Assembly: GCF_019599275.1 (NCBI RefSeq) | Contig: NZ_JAHZTD010000002.1 | Span: 930,001-994,000, forward strand | Length of the DNA: 64,000 nucleotides | Direction: 5' to 3' | From: Hymenobacter sp. HSC-4F20 | GTDB taxonomy: Bacteria; Bacteroidota; Bacteroidia; Cytophagales; Hymenobacteraceae | Part shown: piece after piece, positions 17,608-25,730 of the stretch | How positions within the stretch are numbered: the stretch's first letter is position 1 | Layout of the letters: each line of letters begins with the position of its first letter | Program-made: the position numbers and the translations under genes | Notes under the pieces: generated by a model | Databases searched by the model: none | Told to the model about the DNA's origin: nothing | The model's input: only the letters and a program-made list of their open reading frames with translations

Positions 17608-17615
17608 CAAAAATA
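17608..17615 (-). promoter_or_regulatory. -7 element of the 16570-17589 gene
   Basis: Reads TATTTTTG on the minus strand (exact TAnnTTTG), 18 bp before the ATG at 17589. A TTTG 16 bp upstream (17635-17632) may serve as the -33 element. Confidence 0.55.
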
Positions 17616-17724
17616 CGGCGCTTCGGTTGCCCAAACAGCACTCTGTGGCAAGTGCTGCCTGAGCGGATACGCCGGCATACGAGGACTGAATACTACCCAG
17701 CCCCTCGATTGTTATGCCTCAATA

Positions 17725-17760
17725 GCAAAGGCCCTGACTACCAGTAGTCAGGGCCTTTGC
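17725..17760 (-). terminator. Strong hairpin terminator
   Basis: Perfect 16-bp stem (17725-17740 with 17745-17760) and 4-base loop, 23 bp beyond the stop of the 17783-18190 gene. Confidence 0.8.
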
Positions 17761-17782
17761 TTGCTCCGGTACAAGGTAGCGG

Positions 17783-18190
17783 CTAGCGCGACAACGTGGA
17801 GCCTAGCTTGATGAGCAGCTTGCCGAGTTGAGCCAGCGGAGCACTGTAGCCATCCGACGTTTCGTCAGCCACTTTGGAAGTTTCGGCTCCCAGGGTAGCC
17901 AGGGTTTCGGCAATGTCGTGGGCCTCAGCATCGGAGGAGCTAAGTTGTTCGCGTAGGGTATTCAGCTCCTGAATGATCTTGGCGAGGCCCGGGCGCTCCG
18001 AGGCGCGCAGCACTTCGGCCCAGCGGTCTATTTCGGTTAGGCCTTTTTCACTGGCCTGGTCGGGGGCGCCGGCATTGAGCAAATTAAGCGTGTCTTCGAG
18101 CAGAGCTGAGTTTTGCTGGTCGGTGACATCAAGCGGTACGGTAGGCGTAGCCGGTGTTTGGGGGGTGGAGGCGGTAGAGTCCATATGCAA
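17783..18190 (-). CDS. Small alpha-helical hypothetical protein
   Basis: A 135-aa protein with a Thr/Pro-rich N-terminus (TPQTPATPTVP) and then predominantly helical heptad-like sequence (LLEDTLNLLNAG, LAKIIQELNTLREQLSS, AETLATLGAETSKVADE). No signal peptide, cysteines or known motif. The start may be M1 or M3. It diverges from the NERD/WG gene with 140 bp between the starts, so the two could share regulation. Function unknown. Confidence 0.65.
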   Translation of the reverse strand: MHMDSTASTPQTPATPTVPLDVTDQQNSALLEDTLNLLNAGAPDQASEKGLTEIDRWAEVLRASERPGLAKIIQELNTLREQLSSSDAEAHDIAETLATLGAETSKVADETSDGYSAPLAQLGKLLIKLGSTLSR

Positions 18191-18330
18191 GAAGAAATCA
18201 GCAAATGAGGGAGAGGTACCAACCTATACTTACCCAGGCCCGGAAAAGTTGGCATACCTCAATTGGAAAAGCGCCGTACAATCCGGCACGGCCTATTCTG
18301 GCCGAAAAGTTGTGGACGCTCTTCCCTCCT

Positions 18331-20346
18331 ATGCTGCACACCTACCAACCGGCTCCTTTTTCCTCTCCTACCCGACAGCATCAGTTTGAGGCCGTAGTAG
18401 GTGCTTTGCGGGCCGAGGCTGGAGCACCTTACACCGTAGTGCTAGGCAACGTGGCGCCAGACCCTACCCGCCCTGATTACCGGTTGGATGCGGTGGTCAT
18501 TCGCCCGCGCAGCATCACGTTATTGCAGTTGTTGCCGGCGGGGGGCCTGCTTCACATCCCGGACTTGCGCACCGGCACCTGGCTGCTGGATGGCGCTCCT
18601 TTGGAAATGCCCGACGAGGCTGAAAATCCCTACGCGCGCTTTGAACAGCAACGCGCTGCCCTAGCTGCCTGGCTCACCCCGCACTTGCCCCCCGATGCCG
18701 CCAATCTGCAGTTCACGACCGGGCTTGTGCTGTTTAGTGCTCCGGTGCGGTTTGGGCCGGAGGTAGAGGCGCGCATGGGTGCGGTGCCGGCGGCCTCCAC
18801 CTTCCATCTTCTACCCGACCCTGCCCGCTTCACCCGGCGCTTAGCGCAGTTGGCCACACCCGAAATCGACCTTACGCCTTCGGATCTGGAGCAACTAACC
18901 CAAAGCCTCGGCTTCGGGCCTGCCGATGAGGTAGCCAACTCACCGACGCCTCCTACCCAGACGCAGCCAGTGGAGCCCGCCAGTGCCGGCAACCTACTGC
19001 GCCAGAAGGCCGGGCAGCTCTGGCGCTGGCTAGGGGCAGAGGATGTAGATGAGTTGGACCGCCGCTCTACGGGTTACGAAGTTGACTTGGAAGCTCGAAA
19101 CCAGGAAAAGGAGGAGCTGGAGCAGCTGCGCACTACCCTTCAAGCCGACCTAAGCCAGCAGCTCCGGGCCATGGAATCTCGCGAGACGGAACGGGAGCAG
19201 CGCATTGCCCAGTTGCAGCAGCAGCTGGCCGCCGCCCCCATAGCCCCCGAAGCCCCTGACCTGCAAGCCCAGCTAGCCGCCGAAAAACGGGAAAAAGCTG
19301 CTCTCGAAGCCTCCATCCAGAACTACCGCACTGAGCTGGAAAGCCGCAACCAGGAGCTAGGCAGCAAAATTCAGCAGCTCGAAAACTTAATTCAGCGTCT
19401 TTCGGCTGCTCCGGTTGTCCCGCCTCTCGGCAGCACTGCTATACCGCCGGTGCTACCCCCAAAACCGGCTGCTACCGAAGCGGCTCCTCCTCCGCCTGCG
19501 CCTTCTGCAACCCGCATGGAGCCACCTTCCCCGCGCCGTGAGCAATTTGGGCGGCCTGCGGAAGCCCGGCAGCAGCTGCTCGCCGGACTAGAGCGGTGGC
19601 GGCCCGCCGTACGCCGACTAACGAGCCGGCTGGGACCCTGGGCTCGGCAGGTGCGCCAACATCCGCGGTGGGCGGCATATGCCGCAGGGGGCGGTGCCGC
19701 CTTGCTGCTTGCTCTTGGTATTGCCCGCTGCAACAGCACTAGCGCGCCCGTACCGTTTCAGCACCAAGGCCGCTATGGGCTGCTGGACTCAGATGGGGAT
19801 ACGCTACTGCCCGCTCGTTACGCGCATATCGGGGAGTTCCGCGAGCATCGGGCGGTAGTGGAGCAAGATGGGGTGTTTGGCGTTGTGCAGGACGACGGCC
19901 AGGAGGTAGTGAAGCCGGCGTACGACGCACTTTATCCTTACGCCGGCGCATACGCCCGGGTCAAAGTGGGCCAATACTACACCTTTATTGATGCGGCCGG
20001 CGAAGAGTTTGGGGCGTATTATTACGCGGCCCGCGACTTTTCCGAAGGCTACGCGGCCGTGCTTGACCACCGGGGCTGGCACTACATCACCGGCCCCGAT
20101 GAGCCAGCCACTACCCCCGTTATTTTTCAGGAAGCCTACTCCTTTGATAAAGAGCTGGCCCGAATCAAAACCAAGGGGTATTTCACTTTTATCCAGTCCG
20201 ACTACCTAGCCGATACTACAAGCGGCACGGCTCCTTTCGGGCGCTACTCCAATGCTACCGATTTCGATGCGCAGGGCCGGGCGCGCGTAACCCAGCAGGG
20301 CCGCACGTTTTTCATTGACCGCGACGGCGACGAAGTAAAAGAGTAA
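18331..20346 (+). CDS. Membrane protein with NERD-like domain, coiled coil and WG repeats
   Basis: A 671-aa protein of unusual architecture. Residues about 15-160 resemble a nuclease-related domain (NERD): a basic/acidic first helix, then YRLDAVVIRPRSITLLQLL, where Asp53 matches the conserved acidic position but the usual E-x-K is missing, and a GTWLLDG-x-NPYARFEQQ segment. Residues about 245-365 are a long Glu/Gln-rich coiled coil, followed by a Pro-rich stretch, a basic segment and one membrane helix (about 446-468). The C-terminal about 200 residues contain WG-type repeats (GRYGLLDSDGDTLLP, GVFGVVQDDGQEVVKPAYD, YYTFIDAAGEEF). The N-terminus is probably cytoplasmic and the repeats periplasmic. 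The ATG at 18331 is chosen because it starts directly before the domain; a longer frame from 18205 has no homology-like sequence. Confidence 0.75.
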   Translation: MLHTYQPAPFSSPTRQHQFEAVVGALRAEAGAPYTVVLGNVAPDPTRPDYRLDAVVIRPRSITLLQLLPAGGLLHIPDLRTGTWLLDGAPLEMPDEAENPYARFEQQRAALAAWLTPHLPPDAANLQFTTGLVLFSAPVRFGPEVEARMGAVPAASTFHLLPDPARFTRRLAQLATPEIDLTPSDLEQLTQSLGFGPADEVANSPTPPTQTQPVEPASAGNLLRQKAGQLWRWLGAEDVDELDRRSTGYEVDLEARNQEKEELEQLRTTLQADLSQQLRAMESRETEREQRIAQLQQQLAAAPIAPEAPDLQAQLAAEKREKAALEASIQNYRTELESRNQELGSKIQQLENLIQRLSAAPVVPPLGSTAIPPVLPPKPAATEAAPPPPAPSATRMEPPSPRREQFGRPAEARQQLLAGLERWRPAVRRLTSRLGPWARQVRQHPRWAAYAAGGGAALLLALGIARCNSTSAPVPFQHQGRYGLLDSDGDTLLPARYAHIGEFREHRAVVEQDGVFGVVQDDGQEVVKPAYDALYPYAGAYARVKVGQYYTFIDAAGEEFGAYYYAARDFSEGYAAVLDHRGWHYITGPDEPATTPVIFQEAYSFDKELARIKTKGYFTFIQSDYLADTTSGTAPFGRYSNATDFDAQGRARVTQQGRTFFIDRDGDEVKE

Positions 20347-20362
20347 TGCCGAGCCGGGGGTT

Positions 20363-20800
20363 CTAGTCATCGTGCTTGCGCTTACGCTTGTGTTTGCCTT
20401 TCCCGTGCCCTTTGCCCTCGCCCCCCAGCCACCGCAGGACGGCCTCTCGGTAGCTACCGTAGGTGCTGGCCGGAGCCGATGACGGAGCCCGGTTAGCTGC
20501 TTTGCTAGCTAGCACCAAACGACCATTTGGCTGCGTATTGATGGCTACCGCCTCCCCCAACAAGGTACAGCCCTGACCATCTTTTACCTCCGTGCGCTTG
20601 CCGTCGCGGGCTACTACAAAGCCGTCGCGGGTAATCAGGCGGCCGTTGGGCAGGCGCACGTCGCGCGTCATGGGGCGAGCTTCTCCGTTCCGAATCAGGT
20701 ACATGCTCCCATCGCGCCGCTGAAACCCATCGTTGGTTTGAGCCACGCCTAGAGAGGTAGTAAAGAGCAGGCAGACAAGTAAGCTTAATCGAAAAAGCAT
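20363..20800 (-). CDS. Secreted small protein, DUF6799-like
   Basis: A 145-aa secreted protein with a signal peptide ending near GVAQ. The middle has two short related units, DGFQRRDGSMYLIRNG and DGFVVARDGKRTEVKDG, each with a D-G-x-R-type turn; this resembles the repeat described as DUF6799 in Bacteroidota, an attribution made from memory of the pattern. The C-terminus is strongly basic and histidine-rich (GHGKGKHKRKRKHDD), which might bind metal, nucleic acid or anionic polymer. It is convergent with the NERD/WG gene, 16 bp apart. Function unknown. Confidence 0.65.
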   Translation of the reverse strand: MLFRLSLLVCLLFTTSLGVAQTNDGFQRRDGSMYLIRNGEARPMTRDVRLPNGRLITRDGFVVARDGKRTEVKDGQGCTLLGEAVAINTQPNGRLVLASKAANRAPSSAPASTYGSYREAVLRWLGGEGKGHGKGKHKRKRKHDD

Positions 20801-20950
20801 AAAAAAAACAGGGTTCCGAAGGCGGCAAGGGGTAGGCAGCAGTACGCGCCGGTAGCCAGGAAGTTAGCAGGCAAAACAACGGCTAAAAGTTTTGCTAGTG
20901 TTCGGGTTACCTTCCGAACGGTAAGCTATTAAGCTCTACACAACGCTAAC

Positions 20951-20966
20951 AGTTGTACTTACAACT
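20951..20966. promoter_or_regulatory. Perfect 16-bp dyad upstream of the Ala-rich lipoprotein gene
   Basis: AGTTGTA and TACAACT flank a 2-base spacer. Located 23 bp before the ATG at 20990, a typical operator position. Confidence 0.4.
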
Positions 20967-20989
20967 CTTTACCTCTACTACACACTACC

Positions 20990-21352
20990 ATGAAAGCCAT
21001 CTTCAAGTCCTTGTTCGTTGCTGCTGCCGTTACCTTTGCTGCCACCTCCTGCACCCAGGAAGGCAAAGAAAATGCTGAAGCGGCTGGTGAGCACACCGAA
21101 GCCGCTGCTGAAAACGCTGGCGATGCTGCCGCTGCTGAAGCTTCTAACGCCGCTAACGCAACTGAGGCAGCTGCCGAAAACGCCGGCGACGCCATCGAAA
21201 ACGCCGCCGACAAAGCGGCCGACAAAACAGAGGCTGCCGCCGACAAAGCTGCGGCTGAAACCAAAGAAGCCGCTAACAAAACCGAGGCCGCCGCTGATAG
21301 AGCTTCGGCTGATGCCAAGGCTGAAATCAATGCCGCTACCAAAAACGACTAG
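20990..21352 (+). CDS. Ala-rich, LEA-like lipoprotein
   Basis: A 120-aa lipoprotein: leader ending in AATSC with the lipid-carrying Cys21. The mature part contains almost only Ala, Glu, Asp, Lys, Asn and Thr in repeating units close to 11 residues (such as TEAAAENAGDA and DKAAAETKEAA), predicting a long amphipathic, intrinsically flexible helix as in group 3 LEA proteins or apolipoprotein-like repeats. Such proteins are associated with desiccation, osmotic or membrane stress, but this is analogy. A perfect dyad precedes the ATG and a strong terminator follows the stop. The start is unambiguous. Confidence 0.8.
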   Translation: MKAIFKSLFVAAAVTFAATSCTQEGKENAEAAGEHTEAAAENAGDAAAAEASNAANATEAAAENAGDAIENAADKAADKTEAAADKAAAETKEAANKTEAAADRASADAKAEINAATKND

Positions 21353-21370
21353 TCGTACGGCATTCTATAC

Positions 21371-21404
21371 AGAAGGCCCCTGCCAGCAACGGCAGGGGCC
21401 TTCT
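21371..21404. terminator. Bidirectional terminator
   Basis: Perfect 14-bp stem (21371-21384 with 21391-21404) and 6-base loop between convergent genes ending at 21352 and 21419. Confidence 0.85.
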
Positions 21405-21418
21405 GTGTTTTCTGCTTC

Positions 21419-22972
21419 CTAGCTGTGCACCAGAGGCTCGCTCACGACTGCAGCCCCTGAGGCACCGGCCAGTTCCAGCAGGACTTCATAGTAAGGCCGG
21501 CCCTGGATGCGCGACTGCAGCCAGCTATAGAAGCTTAGGGCCTGCAAATCTTCCTGCTCCAACGGCACAAATGCCGGAATGCGCGCGGCCCGCTCGGCAA
21601 ACTGCGGCCTGCGCGCCAAGTCAGGCGCGTCGATGAGGTCACGCACTAGCTGCAGGTAGCACAGCACTGCCGCGTACCCGCCGCCGTCGGGCCCGAAACG
21701 CTCTTTCACCAGGCGTTCAATGGCGCGCAGACGGTTCAGGGCCAGGTCGGGGTTGCCCAGCTCCAGCTGAGTCAGCATCTCGCCCATATTGCGGTTGAGC
21801 ACCCACTCTACTCCCATTTCCTGCTCGCACCAGTGGTCAGTGCGCCCAATGCCCAGCAGAACTTGGTTGGTTTTTTGGAATTGCCCCTCCGCAAAATAAT
21901 GAAAGCCCAGCCCCAGCCGGGCCGTTAGCTGGTCGCGGGGCGAGAGAGAAGTGCGCAGAATATCTTCCAGCAACCGGATGCTGTCGGCGTTACGGCGCAG
22001 GAAGGCATAGTTGGCAGCCAGGAGAAACGTGTACCGGGCCAGCAGCCCCGTAGCCTGCAGCTTCGGGCCGCTATCCAGCACCGCCCGCAGCCGCTCCAGG
22101 TACTCCACCGATTCGCGGAAACGGCGGGTACGGTACAAGGAATGCGCAATCATATACAGGAGCCCCAGCTGAGCTTCGCGGTGGGCCGGCTGAAAGCCGT
22201 GGCGCTTTTCCATCAGATGGTAGCAGCGCATCACGAAGGGCGCGAACGAGAGGTAGTCGCGGCGCACGAGCATGGCAGCGCGGGCAATGGACATGAGGCG
22301 GTAGAGCAGAGCCGGACGTCGGGCAAAGGCTTCCTGCAGATCATACTCGCGCAGCACATCCTGCAAAATAGTATCAAACGACTCCCCGGCCCGGCCTTTT
22401 ACCCGCGCTTCTCGCAACCGCTGCCGAATCAGGCTGTCGGCAATGTTGGCGCGCTCCTCCTCGTCGGCTGCTTTCTTATTCTGGTTGCGACGCTGAATAA
22501 TATCGGTTAGGTCGTCGGCATATTTGCTACCCGCCTGGGTAATCTGCAGGTTATAGACGGTATTCAGTAGCTCATACTGCTCGTTCTGGCAGGCCAGCTT
22601 CTCGGCTTTGCGCAGGGTACTCCAGGCCAGCCGGGGCACTCCTACCTCAAATAAGTATTGGGCCAGTGTTAAGAGTCCGCGCACCGAGGAAGCCGCCGTG
22701 GGGTCTTGCTGGCGCTGGCGGAGCAGCAGGTAGTCAGTAAGGTGCCGCATTAGCCGCTTGCGCAGGGCGTAATACGCTACGGCGTTCGGCTCCTCGGGGT
22801 AAAGCCGGGTCAGCAACTCCTCGGTGGCATATTCCTGCTGGTGCAGTAGCAAGTCGCAGAGGCGCACGTCCATGCGTCCTTTCTGCTTGCGCCGCTGCCG
22901 CTGAATGAACTGCCGAAAGTCCTTCCGGTCGTCAGCTGAAAAAGTAAGCAGCGTGGTGCGCAAATCATCCAT
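21419..22972 (-). CDS. Helical-repeat (TPR-like) hypothetical protein
   Basis: A 517-aa cytoplasmic protein, rich in Arg and Leu, built of antiparallel helical pairs of about 35-40 residues that resemble divergent tetratricopeptide repeats (for example FRESVEYLERLRAVL, LLARYTFLLAANYAFL, SIRLLEDILRTSLSPRDQLTARLGLGFHYFAEGQFQ). The N-terminus begins MDDLRTTLLTFSADDRKDFRQF, a phrase typical of a lineage-specific family. No enzymatic or DNA-binding motif is visible. It is monocistronic. A scaffold role is inferred from the repeats only. Confidence 0.72.
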   Translation of the reverse strand: MDDLRTTLLTFSADDRKDFRQFIQRQRRKQKGRMDVRLCDLLLHQQEYATEELLTRLYPEEPNAVAYYALRKRLMRHLTDYLLLRQRQQDPTAASSVRGLLTLAQYLFEVGVPRLAWSTLRKAEKLACQNEQYELLNTVYNLQITQAGSKYADDLTDIIQRRNQNKKAADEEERANIADSLIRQRLREARVKGRAGESFDTILQDVLREYDLQEAFARRPALLYRLMSIARAAMLVRRDYLSFAPFVMRCYHLMEKRHGFQPAHREAQLGLLYMIAHSLYRTRRFRESVEYLERLRAVLDSGPKLQATGLLARYTFLLAANYAFLRRNADSIRLLEDILRTSLSPRDQLTARLGLGFHYFAEGQFQKTNQVLLGIGRTDHWCEQEMGVEWVLNRNMGEMLTQLELGNPDLALNRLRAIERLVKERFGPDGGGYAAVLCYLQLVRDLIDAPDLARRPQFAERAARIPAFVPLEQEDLQALSFYSWLQSRIQGRPYYEVLLELAGASGAAVVSEPLVHS

Positions 22973-23180
22973 GCCCGGAAGATAAAGCTCGGTTTGATAT
23001 CCCCCAATACGCTGGTCGATAAGTCAGAAAGTATTTACATAAACAATTGAATACAAATTTTTTACATGTTATTATACAAGCAGTAAATAGTCTGAATAAA
23101 CTAAAAGATGGTTGGGGTTATCCGTTCTGAGTCCGCACCTTCGATTTATAGCTTCCATCCTTCACTTTCTGTTTTAGTGT

Positions 23181-23933
23181 ATGACCCGCATAGTGTTTAC
23201 TTTCTTGTTTATGTTGGCTGGGGTAGTAGCCCACGCGCAGGATTTGCTCACCAAGTCCAGCGGGGAGGAGCTGCAGGTAAAGGTGCTGGAAATTACCCCC
23301 ACGGAAGTTCGCTACAAGCGCACCGACAACCCCGATGGCCCCCTTATCACGGTGCGCCGCGCCGACGTGTTCATGATTCGCTACGCTAATGGCACGAAGG
23401 AGCTACTGGGGGGAGCCAGTGCGCTACCCAGCACCCCACCCGCGGGTAGCAGCAGCACCACCGCTCCTAAAACCGGAACCGTTCCCGGCGACGAGGAATC
23501 GATGTACGAGGATGTGCAACTGAACGGCCCGCGCCTGGGCTTTACCCTGCTGAGTGGAGGCATTGCCACCAAGGCTGACCGGGAGTACGGTGTCAATCCG
23601 TTTCTGACCCAGTTTGGCTGGCAGTTCGAAACCCGGATTTTTCGCTTGCAGAACGGCACCTCGGGCCTGCTAGAGTTGGTGCCCCTGATCGGTGGCTTGG
23701 AGCAAGGTAAGTTTCTGCCTAGCCTGAACGCGCTGATTGGGATTCGCGGGCCCAAAGGCTTTGAGTTTGGCCTGGGGCCCAACGTGTCGCCGGCTGGGGC
23801 CAGCATTGCCTTGGCGGTGGGCACTTCGTTTCGCAGCCAGGGAATCAATTTCCCGGTAAATTTTGCGGTAGTCCCCGGCAACGGTGGGGCCCGCTTCAGC
23901 TTGTTATTTGGCTTCAACTCCCGCCATCGGTAA
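23181..23933 (+). CDS. Secreted protein with RYANGTKE N-terminal module, paralogue 1
   Basis: A 250-aa protein with a signal peptide ending near VAHAQ. Residues about 22-75 form a small beta module with GEELQVKVLEITPTEVRYK and VFMIRYANGTKELL. After a Ser/Thr/Pro-rich linker, the C-terminal part (about 110-250) has alternating glycine-rich amphipathic strands and ends in an aromatic-basic segment (FSLLFGFNSRHR), consistent with a small outer-membrane beta-barrel. The next gene encodes a paralogue of the N-terminal module joined to a different tail, 30 bp downstream, so the two are probably cotranscribed. Function unknown. Confidence 0.7.
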   Translation: MTRIVFTFLFMLAGVVAHAQDLLTKSSGEELQVKVLEITPTEVRYKRTDNPDGPLITVRRADVFMIRYANGTKELLGGASALPSTPPAGSSSTTAPKTGTVPGDEESMYEDVQLNGPRLGFTLLSGGIATKADREYGVNPFLTQFGWQFETRIFRLQNGTSGLLELVPLIGGLEQGKFLPSLNALIGIRGPKGFEFGLGPNVSPAGASIALAVGTSFRSQGINFPVNFAVVPGNGGARFSLLFGFNSRHR

Positions 23934-23963
23934 TCTATTTTTCGCTTTCTTATTCCCATCAGC

Positions 23964-24569
23964 ATGCGCTTTATTCTACTCCTTTTCAGCGGCTTACTTC
24001 TGACGTTGCGCACCACTGCCCAGGACGTTATCCTGCAAACCGATGGCGCCGAAATTCCGGGTAAGGTTCTGGCCATCACGCCGGAGCGCATAACCTACGT
24101 AAGCGCCGCCGCCGATACCGTGCAGCTGCCTGCTGGGCAGGTATTCCTGATTCGCTACGCCAACGGCACGAAGGAGGTGCTACGCAACCTGGCGGCGCCA
24201 GCCCCTGCCCCTACCCTTACCCTCAACCCTACGGAGGCCTATGCCCAGGGCCGACGCGATGCCCGGGCACATTTTAGGGCCCCGGGCGCATTCTGGGGTA
24301 CGTTTGGGGTTACGGCAGTTACCATACCCGTTCTAGGAGGCCTGGGGGGCCTGGCAACCGGCACTGCCATTGCCGTAACGCCACCGAAAGAGCACAACCT
24401 ACACGTGCCCGACCCCGTGCGCCTGACCGATGCAAACTATATGCGAGGCTACGAAAAGCAGGCTCAGCGCAAAAAGGTAGGCAAGGCCGCGGCGGGTTTT
24501 GGCACCGGCCTGGTGGCGGGGTCGGCCCTGTGGCTGCTCATCGTATTTTCTACCATCAATCACATATAG
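23964..24569 (+). CDS. Secreted protein with RYANGTKE N-terminal module, paralogue 2
   Basis: A 201-aa protein with a signal peptide ending near TTAQ. Residues about 22-72 repeat the module of the preceding gene (GAEIPGKVLAITPERITYV, then VFLIRYANGTKEVL). The rest differs: a Pro/Ala linker, an AQGRRDARAHF helix, a glycine-rich hydrophobic segment (about 110-135), a second ANYMRGYEKQAQRKK helix and a final hydrophobic helix (GLVAGSALWLLIVFSTI). The two G/A-rich hydrophobic helices suggest membrane insertion. The shared module with unlike tails looks like domain shuffling after gene duplication. Function unknown. Confidence 0.7.
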   Translation: MRFILLLFSGLLLTLRTTAQDVILQTDGAEIPGKVLAITPERITYVSAAADTVQLPAGQVFLIRYANGTKEVLRNLAAPAPAPTLTLNPTEAYAQGRRDARAHFRAPGAFWGTFGVTAVTIPVLGGLGGLATGTAIAVTPPKEHNLHVPDPVRLTDANYMRGYEKQAQRKKVGKAAAGFGTGLVAGSALWLLIVFSTINHI

Positions 24570-24747
24570 CTGGTAGCTGAGGCCGGCGGTTGGTGCAGCG
24601 GTGTGGCGTGCTGTCTGCGTGTTGCTGGGTAGGCGCCGGGTAGCCGGGAGCTGCCCGGCGGGCCGTGGCATAACTTCATGGTAAGCCCCAGCGTACGCAG
24701 GTTATCTTTCCGCCTTACCATTTTCCCTTCCCTGGACGCGAACAACA

Positions 24748-24960
24748 TATGGCATCGACGACGCTACTGAGCTGCGCGCTCGGGGCAACTGGAACGAAAG
24801 TAAAGGACAGGCTAAGCAGAAGTGGAGCTACCTCACCGATGACGACCTGAAGTACCAGGAGGGCCAACCAGACGAGTAGTTCGGCCGCCTGCCAGCCAAA
24901 ACCGGTGAGCCCACTGACGATAGCAAGCATTGGTTTCAGCGGACCTTCTACATGAGCCGC
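24748..24960 (+). pseudogene. CsbD-like gene, disrupted
   Basis: One reading frame gives YGIDDATELRARGNWNESKG and, continuing, KQKWSYLTDDDLKYQEG, matching the CsbD stress-protein pattern (RGNW-x-KGKAKQKWGxLTDDDL). A TAG at 24877-24879 interrupts it after QPDE; the same frame then continues with FGRLPAKTGE and a Trp-Phe segment, as in the family C-terminus. No ATG is found in this frame directly upstream. An intact CsbD would be about 60-70 aa and cytoplasmic, induced in general stress. The single in-frame stop and missing start indicate a decayed gene, or recoding, which is less likely. Confidence 0.7.
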
Positions 24961-25098
24961 TTTACTCTGGTTTTCCTGAGCCCGGTACTACCGCAGTACT
25001 GGGCTCTGCTGTTCCGATGAGTATGCTCCCCGCAACGAATTGTAACTCAACTATATAAATAATCCGATATAATTTATAAATTCAATCACGCTAATAGG

Positions 25099-25683
25099 AT
25101 GAGCATGGTGGCTGATGAACTTCGGATGGTAGGAAACACTGCGCTGCTTCGGCTGCCCAAAACAGCTTTTCTGTGTTCCCGCGACTACCCCGCTAGTATT
25201 GAGCGCACTACGTATCTGTGGGCTATGGAGCAGCGGCAACTGGGGTATTGCGTCTTGTCGGGCTTTAATTCCCGCCTGGAGCAGTCGGTATTCCGGTTTT
25301 TGCGCCGAGACGTACAGCAGCCTATTGTGTACGTTCTAGGACGGGGCATTCAATCCACAGTACAGTTTGAGTACGAGCGGGACATTCACCTGGGGCGCCT
25401 GCTGTTTGTTTCGCCCTTCGAGCCAAAAGTCAGCATTGTAACCCCAGAAACCTCCAACGCCCGTGACTTGCTGCTGGTGGACTTGGCCGACCGGTTTTTC
25501 ATTCCCTATGTGGCGCCGGGTGGCAACCTGGAGCGACTCCTGGCCAGCGAAGCTGCCCGCAGCAAGCCCATCGTCACGCTCAATCTTCCTGAAAACGAAG
25601 TCCTGCTCCGGCAGGGGGCCCAGGTGTATCGGCCACCGGGGCTGCTGGCTCATTCCGCCGAGCCGCAGCCCAACCTTAAATAA
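25099..25683 (+). CDS. DprA/SLOG-like Rossmann protein
   Basis: A 194-aa protein similar in pattern to the Rossmann core of DprA/LOG (SLOG) proteins: KTAFLCSRDYPASI (first strand and loop with a C-S-R signature), then LGYCVLSGFNSRLEQSVFRFL (G-F-N-S-x-x-E loop), PIVYVLGRGI, LLFVSPF and LLLVDLADRFFIPY. Full-length DprA carries additional SAM and winged-helix domains that are missing, and the GGARGID signature of canonical DprA is not kept. Short stand-alone members of this type are common in Bacteroidota; nucleotide or ssDNA binding is plausible but unproven. It is preceded by a very AT-rich promoter region (25045-25090). Confidence 0.68.
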   Translation: MSMVADELRMVGNTALLRLPKTAFLCSRDYPASIERTTYLWAMEQRQLGYCVLSGFNSRLEQSVFRFLRRDVQQPIVYVLGRGIQSTVQFEYERDIHLGRLLFVSPFEPKVSIVTPETSNARDLLLVDLADRFFIPYVAPGGNLERLLASEAARSKPIVTLNLPENEVLLRQGAQVYRPPGLLAHSAEPQPNLK

Positions 25684-25730
25684 GTCATCTACCGTAGTGG
25701 GGGAGGTACTCACTCCTAACCTGCTACCTT

